Positions 6,696-7,529 of a stretch of DNA of 7,529 nt are shown piece by piece. Location: the NCBI GenBank assembly GCA_013815535.1, contig JACDGC010000164.1, positions 1-7,529 on the forward strand. The letters are read 5' to 3'. The notes beneath the pieces were generated by a model, which saw nothing but the letters and a program-made list of their open reading frames with translations, did not search any database and was not told where the DNA came from. The translations under genes and the position numbers were made by a program. Position 1 is the first letter of the stretch. The number at the start of each line of letters is the position of its first letter. The DNA comes from Ktedonobacterales bacterium (GTDB lineage: Bacteria > Chloroflexota > Ktedonobacteria > Ktedonobacterales > JACDGC01).

Positions 6696-6742
6696 ATCGT
6701 AAACGCCCAGTGTTAAGTATGTGTTATCAATGTTAAAGTTAG
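6696..6742 (-). promoter_or_regulatory. Putative Pho boxes and promoter of the pst-pho operon
   Basis: Reading the minus strand towards pstS there are CTAACT (6742-6737), TTAACA (6736-6731), ATAACA (6727-6722) and TTAACA (6716-6711). The last two are separated by exactly 5 bp, the 11-bp period of PhoP/PhoB direct repeats, and match the Bacillus-type TT(A/T/C)ACA hexamer well. Nine bp further is TACGAT (6701-6696), a 4/6 match to the -10 consensus, placed where -10 elements lie after Pho boxes in activated promoters that lack a -35. A start near 6689 would give a leader of about 80 nt before pstS. The repeats are seen; binding by the regulator encoded at 1283-1993 is inferred. Confidence 0.55.
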
Positions 6743-6792
6743 ATTATCCCCTTGATGAGGTCTGAGCCGCTCGTTTCACAACGCGTATCGTT

Positions 6793-6820
6793 TTAACATT
6801 CATCTGGCAGACTCAATAAT
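6793..6820 (+). promoter_or_regulatory. Putative promoter of the phoR-like kinase gene
   Basis: TTAACA (6793-6798; 5/6 match to -35) is followed after 16 bp by AATAAT (6815-6820; 5/6 match to -10). The predicted start near 6827 leaves about 35 nt before the kinase ATG at 6862, with AAGGA (6848-6852) as ribosome site. TTAACA is also the hexamer seen in the pst promoter, and TTCACA lies 18 bp upstream (6775-6780), so control by the same regulator is possible. That spacing does not fit the 11-bp period. Confidence 0.5.
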
Positions 6821-6861
6821 ATGTTATGCTGAACTGTCTATTACTCGAAGGATCAGATGCA

Positions 6862-7529
6862 ATGCCTCTTATCATTGGCTTGCTTATCATGGCCCTTGCC
6901 ACGGCGGGGTGGTATGGTTGGCGCGAACATGCCCACGCCACAGCGCTGCTGGACGAGGCCAGTGGGGCGGCAGGGCAACCTCTTGCCACCACGAATGAGG
7001 TGGAACGCGTGTTGCGCGCCCTCATCGAGGCCATCCCCAGCCCGGTCTTCCTGACCACCGCTGATCGGGTGATTTTACATGCCAACCGCGCCGCCCAATA
7101 TATGGTGGAATTGCCGCGTGATCGTCTGTTGGGTCAGGTGCTGGCAAAAGCCATTCAGGATTACGAGACAACGCAGATGCTCATCGCGGCTGCCACCAGT
7201 GGCACCCCCCAAGAGCGCACCATTTCGCGGTCGGCGGAGCGCGAGACGTGGCATGTGACGGTGCAGCCACTCAGTTTGCCAGGCCCCAACACCCCCGACG
7301 ACACGAAGAAGGTGTCGCATCTGTTGCTTTTCATTGATGATGAAACCAAGTTGCGCTATCTCGAAAACGTGCGCAAAGACTTCGTCGCCTCGGTGTCGCA
7401 TGAACTGCGCACGCCCCTGGCCTCGGTGAAACTGCTGGCCGAGACGCTGGGCGACGCCGTCACCGATGATCCGGCTGAGGCGCAGGCGATGAGTGGGCGC
7501 ATCACCGTGGAGGTCGATCACCTCACCGG
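6862..7529 (+). CDS. phoR: PhoR-like sensor histidine kinase, N-terminal part, cut by window edge
   Basis: Membrane sensor kinase expected to phosphorylate the Pho regulator under phosphate limitation; 222 codons are visible before the right edge. One hydrophobic segment (residues about 2-18) is followed by a short basic/polar linker, a PAS-like domain (about 47-165: ALIEAIPSPVFLTTADRVILHANRAA at its head, LLLFIDDETKLR at its end) and the dimerisation helix with the H-box. His180 in VRKDFVASVSHELRTPL is the phosphoacceptor. The ATPase domain (N, G1, F, G2 boxes) must lie beyond the window. AAGGA 9 nt before the ATG at 6862 supports this start; the ATG at 6857 is in another frame and closes soon. 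No large extracellular domain is present, as in E. coli PhoR, so sensing is likely through PstSCAB-PhoU. It is divergent from pstS and separated from its probable partner regulator by the whole pst operon. Confidence 0.9.
   Translation, partial: MPLIIGLLIMALATAGWYGWREHAHATALLDEASGAAGQPLATTNEVERVLRALIEAIPSPVFLTTADRVILHANRAAQYMVELPRDRLLGQVLAKAIQDYETTQMLIAAATSGTPQERTISRSAERETWHVTVQPLSLPGPNTPDDTKKVSHLLLFIDDETKLRYLENVRKDFVASVSHELRTPLASVKLLAETLGDAVTDDPAEAQAMSGRITVEVDHLT

Noticed and set aside
6631..6704. Imperfect inverted repeat in the pstS leader (TTTACAACGATAATGC against TTTACGATAAAGC on the other strand)
   Set aside because: The arms differ by a 2-nt insertion and a mismatch and are 45 bp apart, so pairing is weak. 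I do not claim a riboswitch or attenuator.
1..7529. Undescribed defence, mobile or repeat-based system
   Set aside because: All coding space is taken by recognisable Pho, condensin and repair genes. I found no repeat arrays, terminal inverted repeats, tRNA or integrase sequences, or unknown conserved frames.

Overview
The window is a bacterial phosphate-starvation (Pho) locus of moderately high GC. Six genes lie head to tail on the minus strand in the order pstS-pstC-pstA-pstB-phoU-phoB-type regulator. The transmembrane sensor kinase expected to pair with that regulator (phoR-like) starts on the other side of pstS and is transcribed divergently on the plus strand. Left of the regulator, after a gap of about 145 bp that contains a perfect 8-bp stem-loop, come two minus-strand housekeeping genes: scpB (chromosome condensation) and nfo (endonuclease IV). 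nfo is cut by the left edge and the kinase by the right edge.

Layout by position: nfo 1-484 (-, partial), scpB 489-1139 (-), stem-loop 1188-1211, response regulator 1283-1993 (-), phoU 2011-2664 (-, GTG start), pstB 2705-3544 (-), pstA 3572-4528 (-), pstC 4525-5472 (-), intercistronic hairpin 5506-5542, pstS 5576-6607 (-), AT-richer divergent control region 6608-6861, phoR-like kinase 6862-7529 (+, partial). Gene spacing is tight (ATGA overlap for pstC/pstA; gaps of 27, 40 and 17 bp further down), which fits one transcript. The exception is the 103-bp pstS-pstC gap, which holds a strong hairpin.

How the genes work together, from family knowledge: the lipoprotein PstS captures inorganic phosphate outside the membrane, PstC and PstA form the channel, and PstB powers it with ATP. 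PhoU links transporter state to the kinase PhoR, which controls the DNA-binding regulator. The regulator would act on the divergent region, where hexamers of the TTAACA type sit 9 bp upstream of a plausible -10 for pstS. The visible kinase has one N-terminal membrane segment followed directly by a PAS-like region, with no sizeable extracellular domain. Phosphate sensing is therefore probably indirect, through PstSCAB-PhoU.

Organism: the GC level, Shine-Dalgarno usage, the style of the PstS sequence (lipoprotein with a Thr/Ala/Gly-rich linker and a GSTALAPL start) and a RegX3/PhoP-like regulator suggest a non-proteobacterial lineage, perhaps Chloroflexota. This is an inference at moderate-to-low confidence. 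I see no mobile element, CRISPR array, tRNA or rRNA. No wholly new system is apparent. The points most worth a second look are the regulatory DNA (Pho-box-like hexamers, the pstS-pstC hairpin and an 11-bp sequence they share) and the split placement of kinase and regulator.
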